A DNA stretch of 64,000 nt from contig JABVXV010000024.1 of assembly GCA_013365325.1 (NCBI GenBank), forward strand, positions 1-64,000. Direction: 5' to 3'. Origin of the DNA: Dipetalonema caudispina (Eukaryota > Nematoda > Chromadorea > Rhabditida > Onchocercidae). The notes under the pieces are model-generated. The model ran no database searches. It was given only the letters and a program-made list of their open reading frames with translations, and was not told where the DNA came from. The position numbers and the translations under genes are program-made. The first letter of the stretch is position 1, and every line of letters begins with the position of its first letter. Shown piece after piece: positions 24,101-37,100 of this stretch.

Positions 24101-26719
24101 AAAATGAATTTGTATCTCCAAATCTAAGCTTAAATTTTTGGATTTCTTGATAAAAAATGAATCAAAATATTTGATACTGATAAGGAAGCATGCTGCTTGC
24201 ACTTAACTTTGAAAAAGGAAACTTTTATACCTAACCGGAAGAAGTCACGATAAGAGTAATCACTCGTAAACATAAGATCCTAGAAAATTGAAGATGATAT
24301 TGCAGAATATATCGGAAAGTGATAGTTCCCTGTCAGGAATTTATCGAGGAGCAATCAAACCGGAAAGTTATACGGATGAAAAACTGCGCCAACTTGCTGA
24401 AACCTACGAGAAGAAGAAAAAGAAAAAATTCGTTCCATTAAGCTGTTGCCGAAGTACCATGGTTAGTTTAAAAGTTTCATTAATGCAAAGCAAAAGAAAT
24501 CAGCAGATACCGGAATATTTTAGGTAATACATAAAATTTAGAAATTTGGAGATTAATTGATATTCAATAGTCTTGTGGAAGTAAACAACACATTTCTTTG
24601 CCAATGTTTCGTCTTTATCTTACCTTTAATTTTTTCTTTTTTTCTAGAATTTTGTTCAATTAAATTTTTCTTGGTTACTTTTTCAGCTTTCATCGGGAAG
24701 TAGCGGTAGTTATGGACAGTCTAACTCATTTGCTATTCTAAAATCAATAGAGAAAGAGGATACGCATGAAAGTAGCCAGCTAATAAGCAGTACTTTTCCA
24801 TCACCTTTATTGGATCAACCAATGGTCATCATGAAAAATAGCAGTAGTATCACAGTGAGCAATACCGCAACAGTACCACGATCCACTACACATCCGTTGA
24901 ACAATTATGCTGCTAAGAAGTATGTTTCCTAAAGTACCATTAAAATCTGATTCATTAAGGGAAGGATTGTCATACAGTATGCTTAAGTAAACATTTGTCT
25001 TTTTTTTTACAGTAATCGACCAGAAGCACTACCGAAAAGTAAGTTACCACGACGGACTACAGAAAGTAGTATACGTAAAGTTTCTCCCGAAAAGCAACCA
25101 ATGTTATTGGAACGTACGCCATTACAATATTTTGCCGCTAAAAGTTCACGTCGTGATTCATTTGATTCTAAAAAAGAAACCAAAAAAGGGTAAATCTTTT
25201 TGAACAGAAATAATTTTTTATAAAAAATTATAATTTCGAAAATTTTTCCAAAAATTTGAATCCTTCAATATTATACTAGCCTTTCTAATTATAAGGAATT
25301 CAATAACACCTTATTGCTACTCCAAATGTGATTATCAGCCAAGGTTAAACTAATTCGAATCACCTCAACAATTCAACCAATGGATAGGTAGACGAAATTA
25401 ATTTGTGAGGCCTTGAAAGCATGCGACAATTCCGCTAGACGAATAATGAGAACAGCCTTGGTAGTGAATTTCTAATCATTTACCTATTTATTGCAGCAAA
25501 CGCATTATTGAAAGACGAAATTCGGCTGATGCTAATCAAAGGACGACAAATTTTGTACCTTCACCTTATTCTATGGCATGTTTTTTTTTTTTTTTTTTAT
25601 TTTTTTCATATTTATAAGGGACAAAAATCAGCAAACATCGATTTAATGATTGACTTCAAAACTAGTGATACCTGCTATTTCTTCGTATTACTAATTAAAT
25701 AAGCTATCAGATGGTTTAAATTTAGGTAACTGATGTAAAGCAAGACACGGGAGCATATTCATCAGGTCATGGTAGCGATGAAAATGGCTCTATTTATAGT
25801 CGACCACCGTTGACCCTATTATCACCTCGTTCCAATCGACCTCGTAATCGAGAAAGTTTTTCGGCTAGTAGTGGTTATGAAAGTGCCACTGGTGTGGATG
25901 TTGTTAAAAATTATGGTAAATCATCGTTTTTAATAAAATTTCATCTCTTAATTTCTTTTCCCAATCTCTTGATAATTTTAACATGAGAAACAAAGCAGTC
26001 AACAATAATATTGATTTTTCTGAATTTTTACACTTTCGAATGTTTTGATTGTTTTTAAAAACCTAAAAAATTGTATGCGACATTTAATTAGAGCTTAAAT
26101 TTACTTTTAAATTTTTCAGGATCACTTTCAAAAAGACGACTTTTCGAATTGTCACGAACTCATTCTTCAAGTAGAGTAAGCGTTTGATAAATGGACTTAT
26201 TGTTGGAAGTTCTTGACTATATTTTTGCTTTTCAAATCTTAGGCTTTTCCTCAAAATTTGATCAATCAAAAGATCTAAGAGGATAGAGTTCAGACTATTG
26301 AATCAGGTGTATTTTTCATTAGTATTCAATAGAAATTTCATATTTTCAGCATACATTATTGATGGATAAACGAGTTAATTCAATGATTAGACGACAAAAT
26401 CGTCTTCGTGATGACTTACGTGATGCGAAACGTCTACTAGGTGTTGCTGATGAACATTTTCTTACCGCATCCACATCTAGTCTTCAAGGAGCTACCTTAT
26501 TAGAAGCACTTACTCAGGTATAATCACGTTTCATCGATCTATTATGAATAAACGAGTTATTCATTTAATGATTATTATTAGTTGGTGAACTAATTCCATT
26601 TTCTTCTATACCTTTTTCCGAATGATACGTATTGTATTTCTTTTCAGGAAACGAAAATTTTGGAAAAACGTTTGATAGCATGCCGTAATCATACAATGAT
26701 CGTAACGTGCCTTTTGTGA
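12118..26719 (+). CDS. vab-8: VAB-8/KIF26-type atypical kinesin (22 exons, about 1,013 aa)
   Basis: Product: kinesin-like protein of the KIF26/VAB-8 family, which in C. elegans directs posterior cell and growth-cone migration. Exons: 12118-12288, 14153-14302, 14573-14666, 15372-15638, 16280-16414, 17249-17303, 18357-18524, 18715-18877, 20157-20278, 20865-20997, 21263-21517, 21847-21957, 22044-22060 (tentative), 23518-23587, 24306-24461, 24687-24919, 25013-25189, 25497-25575, 25726-25915, 26120-26175, 26350-26517, 26648-26719. All phases agree. A degenerate motor domain spans about residues 58-401: YTFDQIF, then an ACFIYFG strand with no P-loop, then LVDLGLGE at switch II, then LLKESLG. ETVIFLGPS follows, then an acidic region, a short coiled coil (KQCEQLAELINELKEK), SPYSMVTD with SSGHGSDENG, SASSGYES, and a tail ending KRLIACRNHTMIVTCLL. 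The post-motor motifs match KIF26 proteins. The total is close to C. elegans VAB-8L (about 1,066 aa, from memory). Introns after 17,303 and 25,575 appear to begin with GC. Start choice: first ATG after a good acceptor. Confidence 0.88.
15801..15852. repeat. CACATA/CA microsatellite
   Basis: A run of CACATA and CA units in intron 4 of the VAB-8-like gene. Confidence 0.85.
18017..18066. repeat. CACATA/CA microsatellite
   Basis: A run of CA, CACATA and CCCACA units in intron 6 of the VAB-8-like gene, very similar in composition to the run at 15,801. Confidence 0.85.
22044..22060 (+). CDS. vab-8: Tentative 17-nt microexon of the VAB-8-like gene
   Basis: Exon 12 ends in phase 0 at 21,957, but the coiled-coil exon at 23,518 must be entered in phase 2. 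A segment of length 2 mod 3 is therefore missing. A strong T-rich acceptor ending GTAG at 22,043 is followed by 17 open bases and a GTTATT donor, which restores the frame and adds about KNHTS. The donor is weak, so another small exon in this 1.5-kb gap remains possible. Confidence 0.4.
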
Positions 26720-28084
26720 TTTTCTTTTTTTTTTTTTTTTTTTTGACGTGATCTCATGTTGATATATTTATATATGTATATACGGTGATTGATATTTCTT
26801 AATTGTTATCATTTCGTTCTTTTTCCTCACTGATATAAAATTATGTAAAGTTCAAAAATTCAATTATAACCAATTAACAAATACTATTAAAAGTGGTTGG
26901 TAAATAGAGAAATGAAGTGTAATGCAGTAAAATAATACTCCGGATCATGGGAATTCGATTTATTCATATAATTAATCTCTTGGTGAAAACAAATTTGATT
27001 GAAAAAGTAATTTTCGCATAAATTCTAAGCGTGATAAGTCCATTGTTAAACGTTGCAAAATTAATTTTATGTATCGATCACTAAAATATCAACCTGATTC
27101 TAATAGATTAAGTGAAAATGAAAAGTATAGCTTCATTTCTAGTAGATAGAGTTAAATAACAGATGGATAGATTCGTAAGATTCAAGATCAGTAAAACAGT
27201 TAGTACAAGTGTACGATGGATTATGGAAATGAAGAGTGGTAACTCTTTCATATTCAACAAATAGATTTTTACATGAAGCAAAGAAGGTCAATGAAAATTA
27301 TCACAATTCATCGAATCTTTACATTTTCATTATAGATGAACTTAACCTTTACTTTCTATTTCTCTATATCCTTCAATCTTTTCATTTCCTAACTTATAGC
27401 ATAGAAATAATTCATATACTATTTTAATCTAATTAAAAATTAACTTTCGAAATTGTAAGAAGTACGTGTAATTGATGAAAAAAAGAAGGTAACTTCCCTG
27501 TAATGCGTACGTACACGTCAGATGAAATTTGAAACTGGTGAGACGAATATTTTCATAAACCAAAATGTGTGACAAAATGAGGCACGGCGGTATAAATTGC
27601 ATTGTTACGCATAAAATGAATCTTTACTTCGTACGTGAAGTGATATTGATGATACTACGTCAGATTAGTTCATTTAGAATAATTTTTCAGTTTTGTTACA
27701 TAATGTTATATTTTCATTTCAGATTCATTTCTTGAAAATATTTGGATTTATTGTACTTTTTGCTATCGATTTTCATACTTTTCAATAAGACTAAACGTTA
27801 TTATCTGTGCTGATTCTGGAATTTCTCCAGTTTTTGGTAAGATTATCGGGTGTAGGATTTTGCTAGAAACAGTGAAACGATTATATTCAAGTTTTAAGTG
27901 TGAATTATCATTGAAAATATTGTGCTGAGGTTTTAATTAGCACGAGTAGTTTACGCTAATTAATCGTAGTTGTCATTTAAAATGCATAGCTAATAAAAGT
28001 TTGCTTGTGGCAATGAGATGAAAATATAACGTGAATTTAAAATTTTTCACAGTTGTGTATATTTCCTTTAATACAGAAGTATTC
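26720..28084. other. Intergenic region between the VAB-8-like and RTF1 genes
   Basis: About 1.4 kb separates two genes on the same strand. It starts with a poly-T run and will include the 3' UTR of the first gene and upstream sequence of the second. No coding exon or RNA gene is apparent. A stretch near 27,500-27,660 with several ACGTACG-type elements might be regulatory. Confidence 0.5.
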
Positions 28085-28094
28085 TTTGTTGCAG
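28085..28094 (+). promoter_or_regulatory. 3' splice acceptor before the RTF1 start (likely SL trans-splice site)
   Basis: TTTGTTGCAG ends at 28,094, eight bases before the ATG at 28,103. The leader would be TTTTAACA, typical of trans-spliced nematode messages. Confidence 0.5.
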
Positions 28095-28102
28095 TTTTAA
28101 CA

Positions 28103-31100
28103 ATGAGTAGTAAAAGTGATGTATCAGGTGAGGGTGCTGATTCGGTATCGGATATCGAAATGAAACGAACTGCTTCGTCTGACGATGAACAAATTCGGGT
28201 AATTAAAACATTACATATAAAAGATCTTACTGCATTAAAAAGATTTTCTCGTTTACCAGTAACGTCGTGATGTGTGTTTACAGAATTAAATGGCGGTATA
28301 TAACCGGAATAGATGTCTTTGCCACACCTGCTTTTTATGATGTTTTGTTTAGTTTTTTTCTATGGTTTGTTACTTTGGTTATACTTTTGATAATGAATAG
28401 TTTCCTTACCCTGATGATTATTCTAAAAAAATCCTAGTGAACTTTTATTGCGATAGGGAATAAAAGAGCAGTAGTTGTTTTTTTTTTTTCCTGACGGTGT
28501 TTTCTTCGCAATATTCAAAACTCTACGGATGTTTTAGGGCTCATCGGTAAAAGGTAAGTCGAATTCGGATAGTGAAGACAATAAGCAAACAAAAGCAAGA
28601 CGTTCCACCCGTGCTACTCATCAAAACAAGAAAGTAATCGAGAGTGGTAGGTTTTATAAATTCATTTTTAGACCTATTCTATGAACGATTATTGGAGATT
28701 TTAATACACAAGGAAGACAACATATCTTTAATTGTTAAGGCAGGATGGGTTGTCGAATTTCTCTAGAATGGGATAAAACGTTAATCCATTGCTATTCATT
28801 TGTTGTATTTTTTCTGAAGTTTTAGTGTTTGTTAATGATGTTCACATCTTTATCTCTGATTGAGATCCATTATTTGTTTCAAAGAGACTGATTCTAAATG
28901 CTGATTCCAGTTAGTCATTCATCTTGTATTATATAGATCCTAAAGATCTTGTTTTTCAGGTACATCGGAAGAGGATTCGGATTCAGATGTAGAAGCTGCA
29001 ACAAGCAGTAGAAAACGTAAAACTGATAAAAAACTTAGAGGCCGTAGCAAAAAAGCCCGGGCTCAAACTGATAGCGACGAAGAGAGCAGCGACGACAGTG
29101 ACAAGGTAAACGGGGACGCCCGTCGTTGTGATAATTTCATTCTCAAGCCTATATAATATTGGTTGATGATCGATTTAGTTTCTGTACCGAGTACATAAGA
29201 AGCAGTTAAAATAAAATATGATTAACATTATCTAGTCATCACCAAAAACTGGTTGTAGAAGTCGTTAGTTGATGAATACGATGATGATATGTTCTTGGAT
29301 GAAGAAGATCGGCGTCGATTGGAAGAAATGACAGAAAAGGATCGAGAAGCTGAGATTTTCAAGCGTGTCGAACAGCGGGAAATTTTACGCGCAAGGTATT
29401 TCACCTTATAGAATTTCAGCTAATATATTAAGGAAGAAGCTGTTTTATCAGCATTACTCATATTCGGACTAACCTCGCATAATGTTGCTTTGCTGGTAGT
29501 CAAATCACTGCCATTTAGCTTTTACATATACTATTGATAGTTCTGATAGAAAGAGCAAGGGATGCTTTATTCGCGGTTACAAATATTAACACATTTTAAC
29601 ATATCAGACATGCAATCCAGAAGAAAATCAAAGCTCAAAAAGAAGACATCGCAAGTTCGTCAAAAAAAGAGAAAAAAGAGAAGAAAAAGAAGGAGAAAGA
29701 AAAGAAACGAGAGAAAGAAGGTATGGAGTTTGGTTATAAGTGAATGATTTGGTTTGTTTCTCATACTTCATTTGCTAGAACAAAGAATTTTTCCCATTTT
29801 ATAATTTATTTCAGCTAGAAAAAAGGCCATTGAGAGTGATGTCGATGAAAGAAATGGTGCAGATGGAAGTGTGGGTCCGTACTTTATTAGTTATGTAAAA
29901 GGATTAAACTATTAGAAGAAAAGTAGTGTAGTTTGAGATGCCTTATTTCAGTACACTGTATAAATGTTTCGAGGTACTAAGAGTTTTTTTTTTTTTTTTT
30001 TCTCACAAACAGCAATAGGATGAATTAAATTGGAAAAGATGTTGAAATTAAGTATTCCCGAGGGAAGTGCCTAAATTAAGCTGCTTAATAAAAACTAAAT
30101 TCTTTAAGGAATGTAAATGAAGTTTATTGAGAAAAAAAAGGAATACGCATGTTTAGGTGAAAATGAATTATACGAAAACCGTAAGCTGAAGTAGATAGGA
30201 AGAGTGGAATGACGAAGTGATCGGATTGAAATTTTGTAAATTTAGATGAAGTTAGCCGCAACAAACTTCATAGAACATTTAATAAAGATATTTTCGAATT
30301 ATAAGTTAGAAGTCAATCTTCCTTGGAATCTGTCTTTTAATTAAGTTCTCTCCTGCTATTACCACGTTTTCAAATAAATAAGCTTTTATTTGTAATTTTC
30401 AGCACTTTTGCGTGCTGGTTCTGCGAGCGATGATAAAGATAACAGCGATGAATACGATGAGTTTCAGCGTCCGTCAGAAATCCAAAAAAAGCAGAAACAG
30501 AAAAATGCAATGGCCGATCTTGTTAATCGGCGAAAAGAGAAACAAGAAGGTTTGTTTTTTTTTCTCTTTTATTAAATCGCTTATAACAAGCACTTTTTCA
30601 AATTACGTGATATCTTTCATTGCTTAATAAAGAGTTTTCTATAGCAGCTGGAATTTCCACAAAGTTTATGGAGCGGTTTAAATTAGAGTTTCACAAATTT
30701 TAAACTTTTTAATTCTAGCTGCACAGAAGAAAAAAACACAGTCGCATAAGTCAGAACTGGATATCGATGAAGTGTTTGGAAATGATGGTAGCGATGATGA
30801 TTACGAAAAAAGTTCTAGCTCGTCAAGTCGTTCGAGCAGTAGATCTACAAGTAGGAGTACAAGTAAAAGTAGAACTCGCAGTCCGTCTCCGGAAAAAAAG
30901 AGAGAGGTGGGTAACATGAATTTTGTCATGACATGCTGTTTTATATTTGAAACTATGTTTAGGAAATAGTAATATAGAAAAATTGCAGTTTTTTATTTAA
31001 AGTAACAAGTTTAACGTTTCCTTGAATAGGGTAAAGTCGAGGCTCAGAATAAATCATTATGTTTGCTGTTGTTAAAGAATTGTTCTGATGACGACTGTTG

Positions 31101-34100
31101 TTTGTCTTAAATATTTCTTGCTAATGAAAAATTCCTTTAGATTTTGCAAAGTTGTAAGAATGGACCAGATTTTAATGCATTCATGAATTTATTACAGTGT
31201 GAACCATTGATGCTGTTAGTTGTACTTGTGCTACATATTTGCATGTCGTTCTTTTACAGGTGAATTGCCTTGCTGACTTATCAAGAATACGTTTATCTCG
31301 TTTCAAAATTTCTAAAATCGTTCATGCTCCTTTTTTCAACAAAACGGTAATTGGGTGCTTTGTTCGTATCGGTATCGGAAGGAATAAAGAAGGCCGAAGT
31401 GTTTATCGTGTAAGATTTAATTATATACTTGATCTTGTGCTCACATTCTGCATTCCAGGAAGAATATACTTGTTTTGCTGAACACTATTTTGTTATAATT
31501 AAAGTAGCAAATATCCCAGCACATATGTGAGCAGATATACGGGTTACTGCTTTAAATATAAAGTAATGTTGTCGTACTGTTTTTGCTCTGATAAATACTT
31601 TCCCGCGAATTCCAAAAAACACAAAACTTTTAATTAAAGGATATTTTAGGCAGCTCAAATTCTGGATGTTGTCGAAACAGCTAAAGTTTATCAGCTGGAG
31701 AATACACGAACAAATAAGGGACTTAAGCTGAAACACGGTGAAGAAGAACGTGTCTATCGCCTAGAATTTGTTTCAAATTCCGAGTTCACTAGCCATGAAT
31801 TTAATAAGTGGTACGATGCTATGAAATCTAATGTAAGTTCTTTTGTTTCAGTGCTCTGATCAGCGATACTTATAATGGCCAGTAAGGAGAATATATTTGA
31901 AAATTTACATTGAAGCTCGACTGTTAATCATTTTTCCAATTACTCCCATTTCATCACAAACTTTCCATGTTAGCTTGAAAACATTTTTAAAATATATTGA
32001 ATATCGAAATTTCTTTCTATTTTTTTTACTTTCTGGTGTCACTTCAAGTTTCTCCAAATGAAGAATAATGAATTTGAGCGATTATAAATCTCACTTTATA
32101 TTTCGGCAGGTTTTGTTATTTGCTTCAGAATGTCAGGGAATTTTTGTGCTCAAGCGATGACTAATTTACTAATGACTCTACAGATTAGGTGCATGACACT
32201 TACTTATTAGTAAACTTTCTATCAACAGATTGTTGCAGAATCTCGCAATCCTTACGATAGATCAAGTAGAAAAGAAGGAGGCTGATATTCAGAAAGCTGT
32301 CAATTATAATTATACGGACAAAGATATTGAACTGGTTAATTTTTTGCATCTAGTAGATAAATTGCTGTTAACAAATAGCGAGGTCTGGATACATGCCCAG
32401 TTTCATTAAATTCTGCCTGTGTATCTTGCGTTTCATTTAATCGTAGAGATCCCCGAAATCAATAGATTCCCGTTTAATACATGAGGAATCTAATTATTTA
32501 TGAGTCCATTACTTTTGAGCTTTAAGAATTTCCATAAAAGTTGGTAAAAATTGTCTCGGAATAGAGGCAGTATTTGAAATTTAATGAAGTTAGGTTGAAA
32601 ATTTATTGAATTGCAGATGGTGCAAGAGAAAATGAGGTTTCAAAAAGCTCCTCTCAACTATGCTTTGGAGAAAGGAAATCTTATCAAGCTTAAGGTTAGT
32701 ATTTTCTTAGAGTAAGTTAAGAATTTTAACTTTATTGAATATAGCACTCAGATAGCTTTATTACACGCTGTGAGATTTTCTTTTCTATCACTGTTAACTC
32801 TTTCATTTCAATTGCTGTGAATTTTCTGGATTCACTTCTTTTGTTCAAAACGGAAAGAAAAGTTTTTGCTCTTTCCCAAGTAATAATGAAGTTTCAATCG
32901 CGCATTAAACAAATGTTATAAAATATAATCACTTGAAGTATGATGTTAGGAAATTCAGGGATTTGTTCTTCACTAATTAATTATGCGGTTTTCTAAGTCT
33001 GATGCGAAATTTTGACTTTTATCTTAGCACAGCGATAGTATCGCCTGCAGATTTGCCATTAAGAGGTGAAGTAAATAAGTGGGACAGAAAGGAATACGAA
33101 ATTAAACTTCCGAACAAAATGTATTAAATGAGTTTTCAAGGACTTCAAAATTTCGTATATATCTAAAATAAGCTGAGAGATTCTTTATCTTCATTTAGAT
33201 CAATCTTTAAATGAAATCTGTGCATTCCATCTTCACTTCGTGCATCCTTTTTAAGACCTATTTATTCTTCACTGTGTCAGCACTTTAAAAATCCCTGTCT
33301 TTCTCACTTGCACAGTTACATTAAATGAATGTTCGCTGAACTTTTTTTGAGAATTTATGGAAATTCAATTACGAACCGTATTGTTTTGATTAAAAATGGA
33401 AAAAAAAATTTTTTTTTCACGAAGGGTTTAATACATCCCAGGAGAAAAACACTATCGTAGAAGCGGCAAAATAACAACAGAAAATATCCAGAATCACTTA
33501 TTCATGAATGTATCATTGATTAATTTATTTAACTTGTATTACATTCAGACACTTATACAGAATTTTAAATTCATGGGTTTTAAATTGAAGTGCCTTTTGC
33601 GGAGCTGAGTCGAGACTGAAAACATAGAACTGCATCCTTGTAGTTAGATAATACTGATTTGGGGGTTATCGACCGGAAGTATTTAAGACTTTTAGCCCAA
33701 AATAATTACTAATAACAGTATTAATCGCTGAACAACAAGGAGTGCTTCTCATTGATGATTTAGTTTATGCCATTTCAGGTCCTTGACTCCTTTGTAGCAT
33801 CTCATTTGGCTCGTAGTATAGGCCTGGTTCGGTTGTCGGCCTAGCTGTCTGAACGATTCGGGATGTGGGTTCATTTTCTCCTCGCCATGCTTTCAGTTTA
33901 GCAAATGTTTCGATAGCGCAGAGTATTGTCAGTGCCACACATATTATCTGCAACAGTTTTAGATTTCTTCCTAGATTTATCAAGATAATAACAATAATTA
34001 TTACTAAGACGCCCAAACTATCGGTACCTTGCACTTTTTATTTCTTTTAAATTACAGTAATTCCGGTAATCACTAAAGGATAAAAGATTATCCTTCAAAA

Positions 34101-37100
34101 GATAAATGGATCTTTCATGTCTCCTTTTCCGAAAAATTGCTTTTCGGTTCAGGGATCTTTTAATCTAAAAATAAACTTACTGCATCGATGATAGCAGAAC
34201 CACGTACGTAAGCTGGCCAACTTGCCGAAAGATGTATCATAAGCCATACTGCTATGAAAAAGAGTAATGTTGAGATTCCGTAAAATATAAGCTCCTGAAA
34301 ATTTGAAAAAACCTAGTGTTATGTACTCGTTGTAACAAATCATCTTTAAAATATCCAGTGCATCAGAAATTTCACTCTGCTTTTTTTATTTAAAACATAC
34401 TGTAGGGTGAAAGAATACTTCTCTTAATGCAATAGTACTGAATGTTTAAATCTTTACTTAATTACGAAATATTTAAAGCTCAGCAAAATTTATAAGTGCT
34501 AACTGGATACACTTGAAAGACTTAAAAAAAAAAGCTCTTTGTCTATAGATTAAATATGCCAGTTGTTTTATAGAAGAAACCTTCACGACTTTCGCATTAA
34601 TTCTCATCCTGATCAATAGCCTGCTTGAAATCTGCTAGAAATTCTACTGAGTTCAAAACCCGAAAAATAATACCGTGACGATCAGCCCTTCTCTAGTCTG
34701 TTCATCCTTGATCGTCAAATGTGGAAAGCAGACGTAACCGATTAGCAGCCCGGAAGTAATGACTGTTACTGCGAATGAGATATTCTCAGTCCAGGATGCA
34801 GTTGTGGCATTACGGTCTGCACAGATTGCCAAGATGAATGATATAAACGACAAAGCCTATAATTTTACTAATACACATTCACGCTAGTACTGAGATCTTT
34901 TCTTGATAATCTCATTTCCATTAGGTTAAATAGCATATATTTTAGTGAAATATCTAGCAACGATAAAATTAGATTTGCTGTGAGGTGAAATGAGGATGGA
35001 GTAATAGTTCAAGTCTAGATTTCATGGATGATGCAAGTCATCTGAAACATTTAAAATATATTTCCCAGAATTGGAAATTTTAAAGCATCAGAAGAATTAT
35101 ATGTAATTTCTCCCTAGGGCTTTCTAACTCGTTTTGGACATCTTCGTTATCGTCTTCGTAAAGGTATAACCTGAAAAGAATAATACCTACAATTTCGGCA
35201 ATTTTCAAGACCCCCGGAGTAGTAGCAAGGAATGCTGTATTGAGCTGTCCTTGACGATTATCCGGAATTATTTGTATTTTACTGGACATATCGAATTTCA
35301 AACGTCGTTTTTGTTGTTGACGCTTTGGGCTGTAATTTTAAAATAATCAGTCATCTTACTATTTCCTAAGGGAATATGCAGAGGGTTGAAGGTGAAAAAT
35401 CAAGAAAAATGCTTACTATTAACACATTCCATCTTTTTTCCTTCTAATTATCACATGCAATTTTAGGTACAATTCTAAGGCAAATAATTAATCAGATATG
35501 CCTGTTCGTACTGAATACTTTCCTATCCAATTTATAAGTTTCAGAAATCTTTACATATTTCTGAAATAATTCGATGGTAAGCAAAAAATACTGAGTTAAA
35601 AAATTACTGTCTCAAGTTGTCCAAAGAATCAAAATTAGGAGATTGTGACACTACTTGCTTCTCGTGAAACTTTTGAAAACAGTGAAACCTGGATGGTGCG
35701 GGTGTTGAATATGAAGGAGGTGATTGTGGTCCGCCACGATCTTGATTAGGAACATTCGATGCTACATTCCCCACAGTTGTCGCCTCAACGGTTGCTGCTA
35801 GGTTCTGTTCTTCTGATTGTTGCTGTTCCAAGTCTTCTGCTTTTAACATCTTTAACTAAATGTTTATCATTGATAAGATTATAGATCTGTTTGGTGACAA
35901 GAATATCATTACGACTTTTGCTTATTGTAGAACCGTTTAAAACACTGTGGTGATGTAGGCAGATAAATGTGTATGAGAAAAGGGGTACAGTTTGTAAAAG
36001 TTAGGGTGATTTCATATGGAAAATTTCAATATTAAATGTAAAAAGCTTCTGATTCAAAATTTCATATTTTCTTCCAAAATTCCCCATTTCCTGGGCAGTG
36101 CTTTGATTTTGATGAAAGCATAAAAATGTAATTATTTTTGAATAGATCTTTGGACGATGACTTATTGCAGTTGAGAAGAAATGCACAAGCAAAAATGTTA
36201 TACCGTACGGTTAAACGACTTTCTTTTGTACTATGATAAACTCTTTCAGATCCGTTTTTTTTTTTTTTTTTTCACCAAGTACTATTATTGCTTCATTACT
36301 TGCTTCCTCAAAAAACTGGTTCACATAAATTTGGCTTTTATTCTTGCGAACAAATTGAAGCCAGGTACTGTAATAGGGTTTGTTAAGCATGAATGTTAGC
36401 CGTAGTTTAGTAACCGTAATTTTCATTAAACTTGCGCCTTTTAAAAAAAAAAATCATCGAAATTTCTTTGGTCTTCTTTTTTAATTAGTTTATAGAATTA
36501 AATGAGTATTGAAGAATTAAAAGTAAAGGTTGAAGAATTCCCTCAAATTTTTACTGTTTTAAACTTATTTGCCTCATATTGGATTAGAAATTTAACATCC
36601 ACTAAGCCGAAGTATAACAGTAACAAAGAGGGCGTTGAACCAAATTTTAGAATTTGGAGCAAAAATGAAGAAGTGACAAAATGAGGGTTCATAATGTAAG
36701 AGAAATAAATTACAGTGATCGATTATAGATAAATAAATGCGGGTTACCGAAGAAATGCGATAAATTATACAAAGTTGTGACCGTTCATATAAGTGATATT
36801 GATATTTCGGAATATGCCACTATCGTATCTCACTTTGAATTTATTGAATTATAAGAACTAAGTTATCTAGATGGATAAGATATATCTTAGAGGTTGTCAG
36901 CTCTATAGATATACTTGTTCATTTTTATCGAGTTAAGTTGGTACCATCGAAATGCTTGAAACATTCTATGTTTGTAGTAGAGTTGGAATATTAGAAGTAA
37001 GTATCTTGAATGAGGGATGAATATGTTAATTTGAAAAAATAATGAGGGTAAATTGATGTAGAGTTGTAATGGAACCAAACCAAACGTTGCGACATAAACA

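Noticed and set aside
29562..29747. Separate Lys/Arg-rich small protein
   Set aside because: It is RTF1 exon 5 read in another frame; the exon's own frame gives the expected Lys/Glu-rich RTF1 segment.
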